NCBI GenBank assembly: GCA_051162045.1
Contig: JBISDI010000050.1
Source of the DNA: Anaerozeibacter quisquiliarum
GTDB lineage: Bacteria > Bacillota > Clostridia > Christensenellales > Aristaeellaceae
Strand: one strand, 5' to 3'
Length of the DNA stretch: 25,348 bases
The notes under the pieces were generated by a model. The model was not told where the DNA came from, ran no database searches, and saw nothing but the letters and a program-made list of their open reading frames with translations. A program made the translations under genes and the position numbers. This document shows positions 12,473-20,730 of the stretch, piece after piece. Within the stretch, counting starts at the first letter, position 1. The number at the start of each line of letters is the position of its first letter.

Positions 12473-13603
12473 ATGAGGAAGCTGCTCTCGATGCTCCTGA
12501 TCCTGGTGCTGGCGCTGGGTGTGGCCTCGGTCGCGATGGCCGAAGCCCCCGATTACAAGATCGCCATCGTGACGGGCACCGTCTCCCAGAACGAGGAGGA
12601 GTTCCGCGCGGCGGAGCGCCAACAGGCCAAGGATCCCGACCACATCGTGGTTGACACCTATCCCGACAACTTCTCGCAGGAGATGGAGACCACCATTTCC
12701 AAGATCGTGGCCTTCGCCGACGATCCCGCCGTCAAGGCCATCATCGTCTGCCAGGGCGTGCCGGGCACCAAGGCCGGCTTTGATAAGGTGCGCGAGATGC
12801 GCGACGACATCTTCCTGGCCGTGGGCGTGCCCCAGGAAGACCCCGCCGTGATCTCGGCCGCTTCCGACATCGTGCTGTACGCCAACGAGGCCGCGCAGGG
12901 CGACTCCATCATGGAGAAGGCCGCTGAGTGGGGCATCGAGGTGTTCATCCACTATTCGTTCCCGCGCCATATGGCGATGGAGACCATCGTCGCCCGCCAT
13001 ACCGCGCTCAAGGCCAACGCCGAGACGCTGGGCATTGAGTTCGTGGACGCGGTCGCGCCCGACCCGACCGCCGAGGCCGGTATTACCGCCTCGCAGCAGT
13101 TCATCCTCGAGGACGTCCCGCAGAAGATGAAGCAATACGAGGGCAAGAAGGTCGCCTTCTTCACCACCAACTGCGGTATGCAGCCCCCGCTCCAGCAGGC
13201 GGTGCTCGATCAGCCCAACGCCTACTATCCGCTGCCCTGCTGCCCGAGCCCCTACCACGGCTTCCCGAGCACGCTGGGCCTTGAACTGGCCATCGGCGGC
13301 GACGACAAGGCCGCGCTCGAGCAGATCGCCGCGAAGCTCGCCGAGCACGATGCCGTGGGCCGTTACAGCACCTGGCCGGCCCCGCTGAACATGACGCTGG
13401 TCGACGTGGCCGCCGAGTACGCGCGCGGCTACATCGCGGGCACCATCACCGAGCGCAACAACCCCGACGTGGTGAAGGATTTGTTCAACAAGGCCTTCGA
13501 AGGCTCGAAGGTCGAGCAGTACACCAACGCCGAAGGCACCACGCTGCCCAACTACTACGTCGCGTCGCTGCCGCAGGTCGATTTCAACGACTACTTGAAG
13601 TAA
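12473..13603 (+). CDS. DUF3798-family secreted binding protein of an ABC importer
   Basis: This is a 376-residue exported protein. MRKLLSMLLILVLALGVASV is the signal peptide core, with cleavage expected after AMA at residue 23 and no lipobox Cys. The mature start YKIAIVTGTVSQNEEEFRAA, then VDTYPDNFSQEMETTISKIV and KAIIVCQGVPGTKAGFDKVR, match the DUF3798 family as I know it, which has a two-lobed fold resembling type I periplasmic binding proteins. Two neighbouring cysteines (ALPCCPSP-like site, PLPCCPSPYHG near residue 257) and a third in TTNCGMQ are notable. The ATG at 12473 has GGAGG at 12461-12465; the TTG-type codons upstream lack a site. It is the first gene of a unit with an RbsA-type ATPase and two permeases, which implies a solute-capture role. 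The ligand is unknown. A hairpin after the gene probably raises its relative level. Confidence 0.85.
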   Translation: MRKLLSMLLILVLALGVASVAMAEAPDYKIAIVTGTVSQNEEEFRAAERQQAKDPDHIVVDTYPDNFSQEMETTISKIVAFADDPAVKAIIVCQGVPGTKAGFDKVREMRDDIFLAVGVPQEDPAVISAASDIVLYANEAAQGDSIMEKAAEWGIEVFIHYSFPRHMAMETIVARHTALKANAETLGIEFVDAVAPDPTAEAGITASQQFILEDVPQKMKQYEGKKVAFFTTNCGMQPPLQQAVLDQPNAYYPLPCCPSPYHGFPSTLGLELAIGGDDKAALEQIAAKLAEHDAVGRYSTWPAPLNMTLVDVAAEYARGYIAGTITERNNPDVVKDLFNKAFEGSKVEQYTNAEGTTLPNYYVASLPQVDFNDYLK

Positions 13604-13617
13604 GAAGGGTCTAATTG

Positions 13618-13659
13618 GGAAACGGAACGGCCCACCCCAAAAGGGGTGGGCTGGTTTCC
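13618..13659 (+). other. intergenic hairpin between binding protein and ATPase genes
   Basis: GCCCACCCC (13630-13638) pairs perfectly with GGGGTGGGC (13643-13651) around AAAA. GGAAAC (13618-13623) and GTTTCC (13654-13659) extend the stem beyond an internal loop. No T-run follows, and the ATPase ribosome binding site begins 6 nt later. It fits a partial terminator or an mRNA 3'-end protecting hairpin. Confidence 0.75.
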
Positions 13660-13678
13660 GTAAGAAGGAGGAAGCAAC

Positions 13679-15289
13679 TTGGGCCGAGACTACGTGCTGG
13701 AAATGCGCGGCATCACCAAGTGCTACGGCGAGAACACCGTGCTTGAGGACGTCGCGCTGACCGTGAGGCCCGGCGAGATACACGCGCTGCTGGGCGAGAA
13801 CGGCGCGGGCAAATCGACGCTGATGAACGTGCTGTTCGGCATGCCCGTGATCCACAATACTGGTGGGTTTGCGGGCGAGGTGCTGCTTTCCGGCGAGCCG
13901 ACGCGCATCGCGTCGCCCCACGACGCCATGGGGCAGGGCATCGGCATGGTGCATCAGGAGTTCATGCTGCTGCCCGGCTTTACGATCGCCGAGAACATCA
14001 AGCTCAACCGCGAGATCACCCGGCCAAACCTTTTCAGCCGGACGCTTCGGAATAAGGACCTCGAGACGCTCGACATGCCGACGATGGCCGGGGACGCGCG
14101 CCGCGCGCTCGACAGCGTGGGCATGGGTATCGAGGAATACACCCTTGTCAAAGGGTTGCCGGTCGGCTACATGCAGTTCGTCGAGATCGCGCGCGAGATC
14201 GACAAGACCGGCATCAAGCTGATGGTCTTCGACGAGCCGACCGCCGTGTTGACCGAGTCCGAGGCCGAGCAGCTGATCCGCGTTATGAAGCAGATCGCCG
14301 CCAGCGGCATCGCGATCATCTTCATCACCCACCGGCTGGACGAGGTGATGGCGGCGGCCGACTCGATTACGATCCTGCGCGACGGCAAGCTGGCCGCTAC
14401 GCGCAAGGTCGGCGAGACCAACATCGTCGAGCTGGCCGAGCTGATGATCGGGCGCAAGGAAGGGGACATGGCGCACGCCGCCAGATCCGAGCGGCATTCC
14501 GATGTCGTAGCGCTCGAGGCCAAGCACCTGTCGGTCGATATGCCGGGCGAGGACGTCAAGGACGTGTCGCTGACCGTGTACGAGGGCGAGATCCTGGGCA
14601 TCGGCGGGCTGGCCGGTCAGGGCAAGCTGGGCATCCCCAACGGCATCATGGGGCTGTACCCGGCCCAGGGACAGGTGACGTTCTTCGGCAAGCCCCACGC
14701 GCTCGGCGATGCGCGCGCGGCGCTGACGTGCGGCATGGCCATGGTGTCGGAGGATCGGCGCGGCGTAGGGCTGCTGCTCGACCAGTCGATCGAGGACAAC
14801 ATCGCGTTCAACGCCATGCAGATCAAGGGCGAGTACCTGTACAAGTTCGGCCCGCTGACCAACAAAAACGGCCGCGCCATCCGCAAGACGGCGAACGAGA
14901 TGATCGCTCTGCTCGACATCCGCTGCACCGGCGCGACGCAGCACACGGGCACGTTGTCGGGGGGCAATCAGCAGAAGGTGTGCGTCGCGCGCGCGCTGAC
15001 CATGAATCCTAAATTCCTGTTCGTGTCCGAGCCCACGCGCGGCATCGACATCGGCGCGAAGAAGCTGGTGCTGGACACGCTGGTCAGGCTCAACCGCGAG
15101 CTGAACATGACGATCGTCATGGTGTCCTCGGAGCTCATGGAGTTGCGCTCGGTCTGCGACCGCATCGCGATCGTGTCGGAGGGCGAGGTGGTGGACGTGC
15201 TGACGCCCGACCGCTCCGCGGCCGATTTCGGCCTGGCCATGTCGGGGATCGTGCCGGGCACACAGGAAGGGGGAGAAGCGCATGGCTAA
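13679..15289 (+). CDS. ABC transporter ATPase, two fused nucleotide-binding domains (RbsA/YufO type)
   Basis: This 536-residue cytosolic ATPase contains two ABC domains. In domain 1, Walker A is LLGENGAGKST (residues 38-47), the Q-loop lies in MVHQEFMLLPG, Walker B is LMVFDEPTAVL (181-191) and the switch His is in FITHRL. Its signature is degraded to LPVGYMQFVEI, where LSVGQQQ is usual. In domain 2, Walker A is atypical (GLAGQGKLGIPNG, near 308-320), the signature LSGGNQQKV (426-434) is intact, and Walker B reads FLFVSEPTRGID with Ser450 instead of Asp. One composite ATP site therefore looks canonical and the other degraded. The start is TTG at 13679 with GGAGG at 13667-13671. The gene ends in an 8-nt overlap with the permease. 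It energises import of the DUF3798 ligand, probably a nucleoside- or sugar-like compound, but this is inference. Confidence 0.93.
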   Translation: MGRDYVLEMRGITKCYGENTVLEDVALTVRPGEIHALLGENGAGKSTLMNVLFGMPVIHNTGGFAGEVLLSGEPTRIASPHDAMGQGIGMVHQEFMLLPGFTIAENIKLNREITRPNLFSRTLRNKDLETLDMPTMAGDARRALDSVGMGIEEYTLVKGLPVGYMQFVEIAREIDKTGIKLMVFDEPTAVLTESEAEQLIRVMKQIAASGIAIIFITHRLDEVMAAADSITILRDGKLAATRKVGETNIVELAELMIGRKEGDMAHAARSERHSDVVALEAKHLSVDMPGEDVKDVSLTVYEGEILGIGGLAGQGKLGIPNGIMGLYPAQGQVTFFGKPHALGDARAALTCGMAMVSEDRRGVGLLLDQSIEDNIAFNAMQIKGEYLYKFGPLTNKNGRAIRKTANEMIALLDIRCTGATQHTGTLSGGNQQKVCVARALTMNPKFLFVSEPTRGIDIGAKKLVLDTLVRLNRELNMTIVMVSSELMELRSVCDRIAIVSEGEVVDVLTPDRSAADFGLAMSGIVPGTQEGGEAHG

Positions 15290-17177
15290 GCGATGGCCGC
15301 AAAAACTCACGGCGATCCTGCTGTTTGTCGTTGCCGCGGCGCTGATCGTCACCGGCACGCTGGGGATGAGTCGGCGCGCGAGCTTGCAGGGCCAGGCGCT
15401 GCTGAACGGCATGCGCGTGCGCTCGCTGCTGACCGCGACCGGCAGCGGCGTGGTGGAGTCCTATGCCAACATCGCCAAGAAGGAAGCCAACGCGAAGGCG
15501 ACCGAGCAGGGCGTGAAGATCGCCGAACGCCGAAAACTGGTCGATCAGGCGGTGGAGGAGGCGCGGGCGAAACACAGCTCGATCGACGTAGACCTGTCGC
15601 AAGTCGATACCGCGCCGCTCACCGCGGCGGCGGGCCGGCTCGAGGCCGCGCTGTCCGCGTACTATGCGCAGGAGAAGGCCGAACAGCAGGCGTACGTGGC
15701 GCGCATGGGCGAAAGAATCGTCGATCAGCCTGCCGAGGAGCAGCCGAACAGCGCGGACGCGCTGAACGCCGAGGGCGGCGAAGCCGATATATCGCTGGGT
15801 TCGCCCGCGGAGCAGAAGGTTGACCTGTCGGGCTTCGTGGCGAGCGAGCAGCTAGGCGCGCTGATGGCGGAAGCCGACCGGCAGTTTGTGGAATTGGCGC
15901 AGGCGCTCAAGGCGGTCTATCCGGTGCTGGACGACGAGGCGATGAATTCGCTTCGGGACACCATCAAGACCCTGATCGCCCAGCCGGGCGACGACTACGC
16001 CACGGCGTTCGACCGCTTCAACCAGGCGGGCGGCGCGGAGGCGCTTACGGACAATCTGTGGACCGCGCGCATGCTGCGCTACGGCGACGACATGATCTCG
16101 GTCGGCGTGGGCCTGTGCCTGCTGGGGCTGCTGATCCTGTTTTACCGGGCGCTAAGGGATAAGCTGGGCGTGCCGCGCATCATCATCGGCAGTTTCTTCA
16201 CGCTGCTGTGCGTGCTGAGCGCGCTGTACGACCTGTCGCTGATGGACCTGCTAAGCAACTCGGTGGTGCGCATGGGCATGAACGCCATCTTGGTGCTGGC
16301 CATGCTGCCGGGCATCCAGTGCGGCATCAGCCTGAACCTGGGGTTGCCGATCGGCATCGTGGGCGGGCTGCTGGGCGGGCTTTTGTGCATCGAATTCAAG
16401 ATGACCGGGGCGCTGGGCTTCTGGTTCGCGATCGCCGTCGGCATGGCGATTGCCGCGGTGACCGGCTACCTGTACGGGCTGCTGCTCAACCGGCTCAAGG
16501 GCAACGAGATGGCGGTCACCACCTACGTGGGTTTCTCGGTGGTGTCGCTGATGAGCATCGCCTGGCTGACGCTGCCGTTCAAGTCGCTCGAGCTTCGCTG
16601 GCCGCTGGGCACGGGCCTCAGGAATACGCTGTCGCTTGGCTCGTCGTTCAAGCACGTGCTGGACAATCATTGGGCATTCAACATCGGCTCGTTCCGCGTG
16701 CCGACCGGGCTTTTGCTGTTTATGGCGGCGGCCTGCGCGCTGATGTGGCTGCTTGGCCGCTCCAGGATCGGCGTGGCGATGCAGGCGGTGGGCAACAACC
16801 CGCGCTTTGCCGAGGCGACCGGAATCAGCGTGGACAGGATGCGTATCGTGGGCACCATGCTGTCCACCATGCTGGGCGCGGTGGGCATTCTGGTGTACTC
16901 GCAGAGCTACGGCTTCATGCAGCTGTACAACGCGCCGCGTCAGATGGGCTTCATCGCGGCTTCGGCCATCCTGATCGGCGGGGCGACCACCGCGCGCGCC
17001 AAGATCAGCCATGTAATCATCGGCACCTTCCTATTCCAGGGCGTGCTGACGTTGGGCATGCCGGTCGCAAACGCGCTGGTGCCCCAGTCCACGATATCCG
17101 AGACTCTGCGCATCCTGATCTCCAATGGCATCATCCTGTATGCGCTGACCAAGTCGGGAGGTGCGTCGCGTGGGTAA
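15282..17177 (+). CDS. ABC transporter permease with large extra extracytoplasmic domain
   Basis: This is a 631-residue membrane protein of the BPD_transp_2 type (RbsC/YufP). TM1 is at about residues 10-28 (TAILLFVVAAALIVTGTLGM). Residues about 30-270 then form a hydrophilic, mainly helical extracytoplasmic domain rich in Ala, Glu and Gln (for example KKEANAKATEQGVKIAERRK), probably coiled-coil. The transporter core runs from about 271 to the end with roughly eight further membrane helices. LLNRLKGNEMAVTTYVGF (about 401-418) is the cytoplasmic coupling region, and AVGNNPRFAEATGISVDRMR is a conserved loop. The ATG at 15282 overlaps the ATPase stop by 8 nt (ATGGCTAA), with GGGGGAG upstream at 15270-15276. 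Usual family members are 300-370 residues, so the extra domain is remarkable. It may dock the soluble binding protein or sense the cell wall (speculation). Confidence 0.9.
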   Translation: MAKRWPQKLTAILLFVVAAALIVTGTLGMSRRASLQGQALLNGMRVRSLLTATGSGVVESYANIAKKEANAKATEQGVKIAERRKLVDQAVEEARAKHSSIDVDLSQVDTAPLTAAAGRLEAALSAYYAQEKAEQQAYVARMGERIVDQPAEEQPNSADALNAEGGEADISLGSPAEQKVDLSGFVASEQLGALMAEADRQFVELAQALKAVYPVLDDEAMNSLRDTIKTLIAQPGDDYATAFDRFNQAGGAEALTDNLWTARMLRYGDDMISVGVGLCLLGLLILFYRALRDKLGVPRIIIGSFFTLLCVLSALYDLSLMDLLSNSVVRMGMNAILVLAMLPGIQCGISLNLGLPIGIVGGLLGGLLCIEFKMTGALGFWFAIAVGMAIAAVTGYLYGLLLNRLKGNEMAVTTYVGFSVVSLMSIAWLTLPFKSLELRWPLGTGLRNTLSLGSSFKHVLDNHWAFNIGSFRVPTGLLLFMAAACALMWLLGRSRIGVAMQAVGNNPRFAEATGISVDRMRIVGTMLSTMLGAVGILVYSQSYGFMQLYNAPRQMGFIAASAILIGGATTARAKISHVIIGTFLFQGVLTLGMPVANALVPQSTISETLRILISNGIILYALTKSGGASRG

Positions 17178-18423
17178 GAAGAGCTTTTCCCAGATCATGA
17201 AGGACAACGCAGTCACCGTGATGTTCGCGGTGCTGTGCGTGGTGGCGGTCGCCTATTCCGGGATGTCGGTTTCCGGTGTCCTGTACGAGCTGTTCGGGCG
17301 GCTCAGCCGCAACGCGTTCATCGTGCTGGCGCTGATTATCCCGATCGTGGCCGGCATGGGCATCAACTTCGCCATCACGATCGGCGCGATGGCGGCGCAA
17401 ATCGCCGCACTGTGGGTGATGGAGTGGCAGATCCCCGGCATTTGGAGCTTCGTGGTGGCGGCGCTGATGACGCTGCCGATCGCGGCGCTGTTCGGCTACC
17501 TGATCGGCAGCCTGCTCAACAAGATGAAGGGGCAGGAGATGATCGGCGGCATGATCCTCGGCTACTTCGCAAACGGCCTGTACCAGTTGCTGTTCCTGTT
17601 CATCTTCGGCAATCTGATCCCGCTGACGCGCAAGGGGCTGACGATCAAGGGCTCGGTGGGCGTGGCCAACACGATCGACCTGAGCCAGGCGGGCGGCATG
17701 AAGTACACGCTCGACAACCTGTGGAAGCCGGACTTCGGCCCGGCGCTGTACATCGTGCTGGGCGTCCTGTTGGCCGTTCTGTTGATCTCCTTCGCGCTTA
17801 AGCGCACAAGCGGCAAGCGCGTGGCGATCGGCACCGCCGTGCTCGCGGCCTGCGCCGCGCTGTACCAGTTGCCGCAGGTGGCCGAGCTGTTTGCCAAGGT
17901 CAAGGTGCCGATGGTGACATTCGCCTTGGTGGGGCTTTTGTGCCTGTTCAACCTGGCCATCATGCGCACGCGGCTGGGCCAGCAGTTCCGCGCCGTCGGG
18001 CAGAACATGACCGTGGCCAACGCCTCGGGCATCGGCGTGGACAAGGTGCGCGTAATCGCGATCATGATCTCGACCGTGCTGGCCGGCTGGGGGCAGCTGA
18101 TCTTCGTGCAGAACATCGGCTCGTTCCAGACCTACGTCGCGCACGAGCAGGTGGGCCTGTACGCCGGCGCGGCGATCCTCGTGGGCGGCGCGTCGATCGT
18201 GCGCGCGACCAACGGCCAGGCGCTCTTGGGCTGCATTTTGTTCCACACGCTGTTCATCGTAGCGACCGCCGCCGGCAAGAACCTGTTCGGCGACGCCAAC
18301 ATCGGCGAGTACTTCCGCGTGTTCGTCTCCTACAGCGTGATCGCGCTGTCGCTGGTGATGCACGCCTGGAGCACGGCGCAAAAGCGCAAGCCGCAAAACG
18401 CGATCCGGGCCGCGGGGCGGTAG
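17170..18423 (+). CDS. ABC transporter permease, second subunit (YufQ/RbsC type)
   Basis: This is a 417-residue polytopic protein with about ten membrane helices, among them VTVMFAVLCVVAVAYSGMSV, AFIVLALIIPIVAGMGINFA and VPMVTFALVGLLCLFNLAIM. The coupling loop YLIGSLLNKMKGQEMIGGMI mirrors that of the first permease, and FRAVGQNMTVANASGIGVDK corresponds to its GNNPRFAEATGIS loop, so the two subunits are related. I chose the GTG at 17170 because GGAGG at 17157-17161 lies 8 nt upstream; the GTG at 17161 is inside that site. The start overlaps the first permease's stop by 8 nt (GTGGGTAA), the same geometry as the ATPase-permease junction. It forms the heterodimeric membrane channel with the first permease. 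Substrate unknown. Confidence 0.9.
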   Translation: MGKKSFSQIMKDNAVTVMFAVLCVVAVAYSGMSVSGVLYELFGRLSRNAFIVLALIIPIVAGMGINFAITIGAMAAQIAALWVMEWQIPGIWSFVVAALMTLPIAALFGYLIGSLLNKMKGQEMIGGMILGYFANGLYQLLFLFIFGNLIPLTRKGLTIKGSVGVANTIDLSQAGGMKYTLDNLWKPDFGPALYIVLGVLLAVLLISFALKRTSGKRVAIGTAVLAACAALYQLPQVAELFAKVKVPMVTFALVGLLCLFNLAIMRTRLGQQFRAVGQNMTVANASGIGVDKVRVIAIMISTVLAGWGQLIFVQNIGSFQTYVAHEQVGLYAGAAILVGGASIVRATNGQALLGCILFHTLFIVATAAGKNLFGDANIGEYFRVFVSYSVIALSLVMHAWSTAQKRKPQNAIRAAGR

Positions 18424-18425
18424 GC

Positions 18426-19208
18426 GTGAGCCGGTTAAAGCTGGGCGTGTGCGCGCCCATTGACTTAATCCTCGACGCGGAGCGATTGGGCTACGATTTC
18501 CTCGAGGGGAATCTGTCGGAAGTGGCGCTGATGACGGAGCCGGGCTTTCGCCGGGTGTACGCGCTGGTGAGCGAAGCGGGCATCCGGGTGGAGGCCATGT
18601 GCTGCATGCTGCCGCGCGAGCTGAGCGTGACCGGGCGCGGCGTGGACGCGCGCGCGCTGCACGACTACCTGGATTTCTCGTTCAGCCGCGCCAAGCGCCT
18701 GGGCGCGGAGGTGCTGACCCTCGCGAGCGCGGGCGCGCGCCAGGTGCCCGAGGGCTGGCCGGTGGACCTGGCGTGGCGGCAGTTCTCGAACTTCCTGCGC
18801 ATGCTGGAGCGCCACGCCGCCGACTACGATCTCACGATCGCGGTGGAGCCGCTCTGCCGCAACGAGTGCAACCTGCTCTCCACGGTGTCCGAGGCCACGC
18901 TGCTGTGCTCGATCCTGCAGCTGAACCATATCAAGGTGCTGGCCGACACCTACCACATGGCGATGGAGCACGAGCCGCTTACCAGCCTCGTACAGGCGGG
19001 CTCGCTGCTCGCGCATGTGCACACCGCCTGCGCGTTGGGGCGCAGCTTCCCGAAAGCAGGCGACGGCGAGGATTACAAGGCGCTGTTTTGGGCGCTGGAT
19101 CAGGCCGGCTATTTGGGGCGCGTGAGCGTGGAGGCCGGCTACGACAATTTTGAGGAGGACGCGAAGGCGGCGTTCGAGGTGCTCGACGCCGCGCGCAGGA
19201 CGCTATGA
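18426..19208 (+). CDS. sugar phosphate isomerase/epimerase-like TIM barrel
   Basis: The 260-residue product has the xylose-isomerase-like (AP endonuclease 2) TIM barrel. Metal ligands expected at strand ends are Glu141 in LTIAVEPLCRNECN, Asp174 and His177 in VLADTYHMAME, His197 or His199 in LLAHVHTACALG, and Glu236 in RVSVEAGYDN. KLGVCAPIDLILDAERLGYD forms strand 1 and helix 1. The GTG at 18426 lies 2 nt after the permease stop; GGGGCGG at 18414-18420 is a modest ribosome binding site. The frame is open upstream into the permease gene, but that part is antisense-like noise in another frame. Such enzymes isomerise or epimerise sugars, inosose, hydroxypyruvate or related ketoses. Its place in the DUF3798 unit suggests it acts on the imported compound. 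Its stop overlaps trkA (ATGA). Confidence 0.85.
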   Translation: MSRLKLGVCAPIDLILDAERLGYDFLEGNLSEVALMTEPGFRRVYALVSEAGIRVEAMCCMLPRELSVTGRGVDARALHDYLDFSFSRAKRLGAEVLTLASAGARQVPEGWPVDLAWRQFSNFLRMLERHAADYDLTIAVEPLCRNECNLLSTVSEATLLCSILQLNHIKVLADTYHMAMEHEPLTSLVQAGSLLAHVHTACALGRSFPKAGDGEDYKALFWALDQAGYLGRVSVEAGYDNFEEDAKAAFEVLDAARRTL

Positions 19209-20566
19209 ACATCGTTATTGTCGGCGATGGCAAGGTGGGCTTTGAGCTGGCCGATACGCTGACTCAGGAAGGCCACGATGTGACGATCGTGGACAACAAC
19301 CGGCAGGCGCTCAACCGCGCGGACGAGGCGCTCGACGTGATGTGTATCAGCGGCAACGGCGCCAACGCGCACACGCTGCAGGAAGCGGGCGTGGATCAGG
19401 CCGACATCCTGATCGCGGTCGCCGCGCAAGACGAGATCAACATGGTGTGCTCGCTGATGGCGAAGAAGCTGGGGGCCAAGTACGTGATCGCGCGCATCCG
19501 CGACCCCGGCTACACCGAGAGCCTTGCGCTGCTGCAGGGCGAGATGGGCATCGATATGGTAATCAACCCCGAGCGCGGCGCGGCCTACGAGATTTCACGG
19601 CTGTTCCGCTATCCGTTCGCGGTGGACGTGGAGTCGTTCGCGCACGGGCGGGTGGAGATGGTCGGGCTGCGCGCCGAGGAGAAGGATCCGATCGTGGGGG
19701 TGCCGCTGCGCGCGCTGGCGGCCGAGTTTCCCAAGGTGCTGTACTGTGTGGTCGAGCGCGAGGGCCGGCCTGCGATCATTCCGGGCGGGGACTTTGTGAT
19801 CGAGCCGGGCGACAGGCTGCACGTTGCGGGCGATTTGATGAGCATCACCCAGTACTTCAAGAAGCTAAAGCGCAACACCCAGCCCGTGCGCAGCGCCATG
19901 CTGATCGGCGGCGGGCACATCTCCTACTACCTGGCCAAGATCGTCGCGGGCATGGGCATCGACCTGCGCATCATCGAGCAGAAGAGCGAGAAGTGCCACC
20001 GGCTGTCCGAGCAGCTCGAGGACGTGACGATCATCCACGGCGACGGCACCGAACACGAGTTGCTGCTGTCCGAGAACGTCCATGAGATGGACGCGCTGGT
20101 GTGCCTGACCGACCGCGACGAGGAGAACCTGATCGCTGGGCTGTTCGGCGTGCGCCAGGGCGTGGGCAAGGTCATCGTCAAGGTGAACCGGCTGAACTAT
20201 TTGGATCTGCTCAAGGGCATGGGGATCGAGAGCGTAGTCAGCCCCAAGCGCACCACGGCAGGCGCGATCCTGCGCCAGGTGCGCGCGATGGAGAACGCGC
20301 AGAACGCGCCGATTGAGAAGGTACACCGGGTCGTGGGCGGCCAGGTCGAGGCGCTGGAATTCACCGCGATGGCGGGCGCGCCCTACCTGAACGTGCCGAT
20401 CCGGTCGCTGCGCATGACCGAGGGCGTGCTGGTCGCGGTGCTGGTGCGCGGGCACAAGATCATCATACCGTTCGGCGACGACCGCATCGAAGCGGGCGAC
20501 ACGGTGATCCTGATGGCCAAGGCCAGCCACATCACGAGCTTGGAGGATGCCTTGGGGAAGCGCTGA
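19205..20566 (+). CDS. trkA: Trk-type potassium uptake regulatory subunit TrkA
   Basis: The 453-residue cytosolic protein contains two RCK units and gates the TrkH channel in response to NAD(H) or nucleotides. The first Rossmann unit has MNIVIVGDGKVGFELADTL, a GxGxxG loop with Asp30 ending strand 2 (VTIVDNN), followed by an RCK_C region (about 140-220, VGVPLRALAAEFPKVLYCVV). The second unit starts about residue 230 (SAMLIGGGHISYYLAKIVAG) with its own RCK_C (about 370-450, GAPYLNVPIRSLRMTEGVLV). The length and two-fold architecture fit TrkA rather than single-RCK KtrA. The ATG overlaps the TIM-barrel stop as ATGA (19205-19208), so translation is probably coupled, and trkA is co-transcribed with the DUF3798 importer. 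trkH follows after a structured 164-nt spacer. Confidence 0.95.
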   Translation: MNIVIVGDGKVGFELADTLTQEGHDVTIVDNNRQALNRADEALDVMCISGNGANAHTLQEAGVDQADILIAVAAQDEINMVCSLMAKKLGAKYVIARIRDPGYTESLALLQGEMGIDMVINPERGAAYEISRLFRYPFAVDVESFAHGRVEMVGLRAEEKDPIVGVPLRALAAEFPKVLYCVVEREGRPAIIPGGDFVIEPGDRLHVAGDLMSITQYFKKLKRNTQPVRSAMLIGGGHISYYLAKIVAGMGIDLRIIEQKSEKCHRLSEQLEDVTIIHGDGTEHELLLSENVHEMDALVCLTDRDEENLIAGLFGVRQGVGKVIVKVNRLNYLDLLKGMGIESVVSPKRTTAGAILRQVRAMENAQNAPIEKVHRVVGGQVEALEFTAMAGAPYLNVPIRSLRMTEGVLVAVLVRGHKIIIPFGDDRIEAGDTVILMAKASHITSLEDALGKR

Positions 20567-20579
20567 CTTGTTTTGACGT

Positions 20580-20719
20580 CGGCTGACGGACGCTTTCGCG
20601 CCCGTTCATCCCTTCCGAAACCTCGGCGTAGCGTTGCTGCGCCTACAGTTTCGCAAGGGACAATCGGACGGAAAATCACCCCGTCAGCCGTCGCCCGGAA
20701 AAACGGCGCTTCCCCGGGC
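20580..20719 (+). promoter_or_regulatory. structured trkA-trkH spacer, possible cis-regulatory RNA
   Basis: The spacer can form several stems. An outer CGGCTGACGG (20580-20589) pairs exactly with CCGTCAGCCG (20681-20690). Inside, CCCTT (20610-20614) and CGAAAC (20616-20621) pair with AAGGG (20655-20659) and GTTTCG (20648-20653). The apex is GGCGTAGC (20625-20632) with GCTGCGCC (20636-20643), including one G-U pair. GACGGACGC (20585-20593) can instead pair with GCGCCCGTT (20598-20606), which excludes the outer stem. GCCCGG (20693-20698) pairs with CCGGGC (20714-20719) just before trkH. trkH has no clear ribosome binding site. This could be a regulatory leader, a processing element or a palindromic repeat. 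Confidence 0.5.
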
Positions 20720-20730
20720 TGATAGAATCT

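Noticed and set aside
12452..15412. 986-codon open frame on the minus strand across the DUF3798 and ATPase genes
   Set aside because: It is rich in His, Arg, Ala and Val with no domain, has no ribosome binding site, and lies opposite two well-supported genes. Long antisense frames are expected in GC-rich coding DNA.
17940..18425. Longer N-terminus for the TIM-barrel protein reaching into the second permease
   Set aside because: The extra sequence is Arg/Gly-rich out-of-frame permease DNA; strand 1 of the barrel starts right after the GTG at 18426.
20567..20730. Calling the trkA-trkH spacer a c-di-AMP (ydaO) riboswitch
   Set aside because: The gene context fits, but I cannot see the conserved ydaO core, so only a generic structured element is reported.
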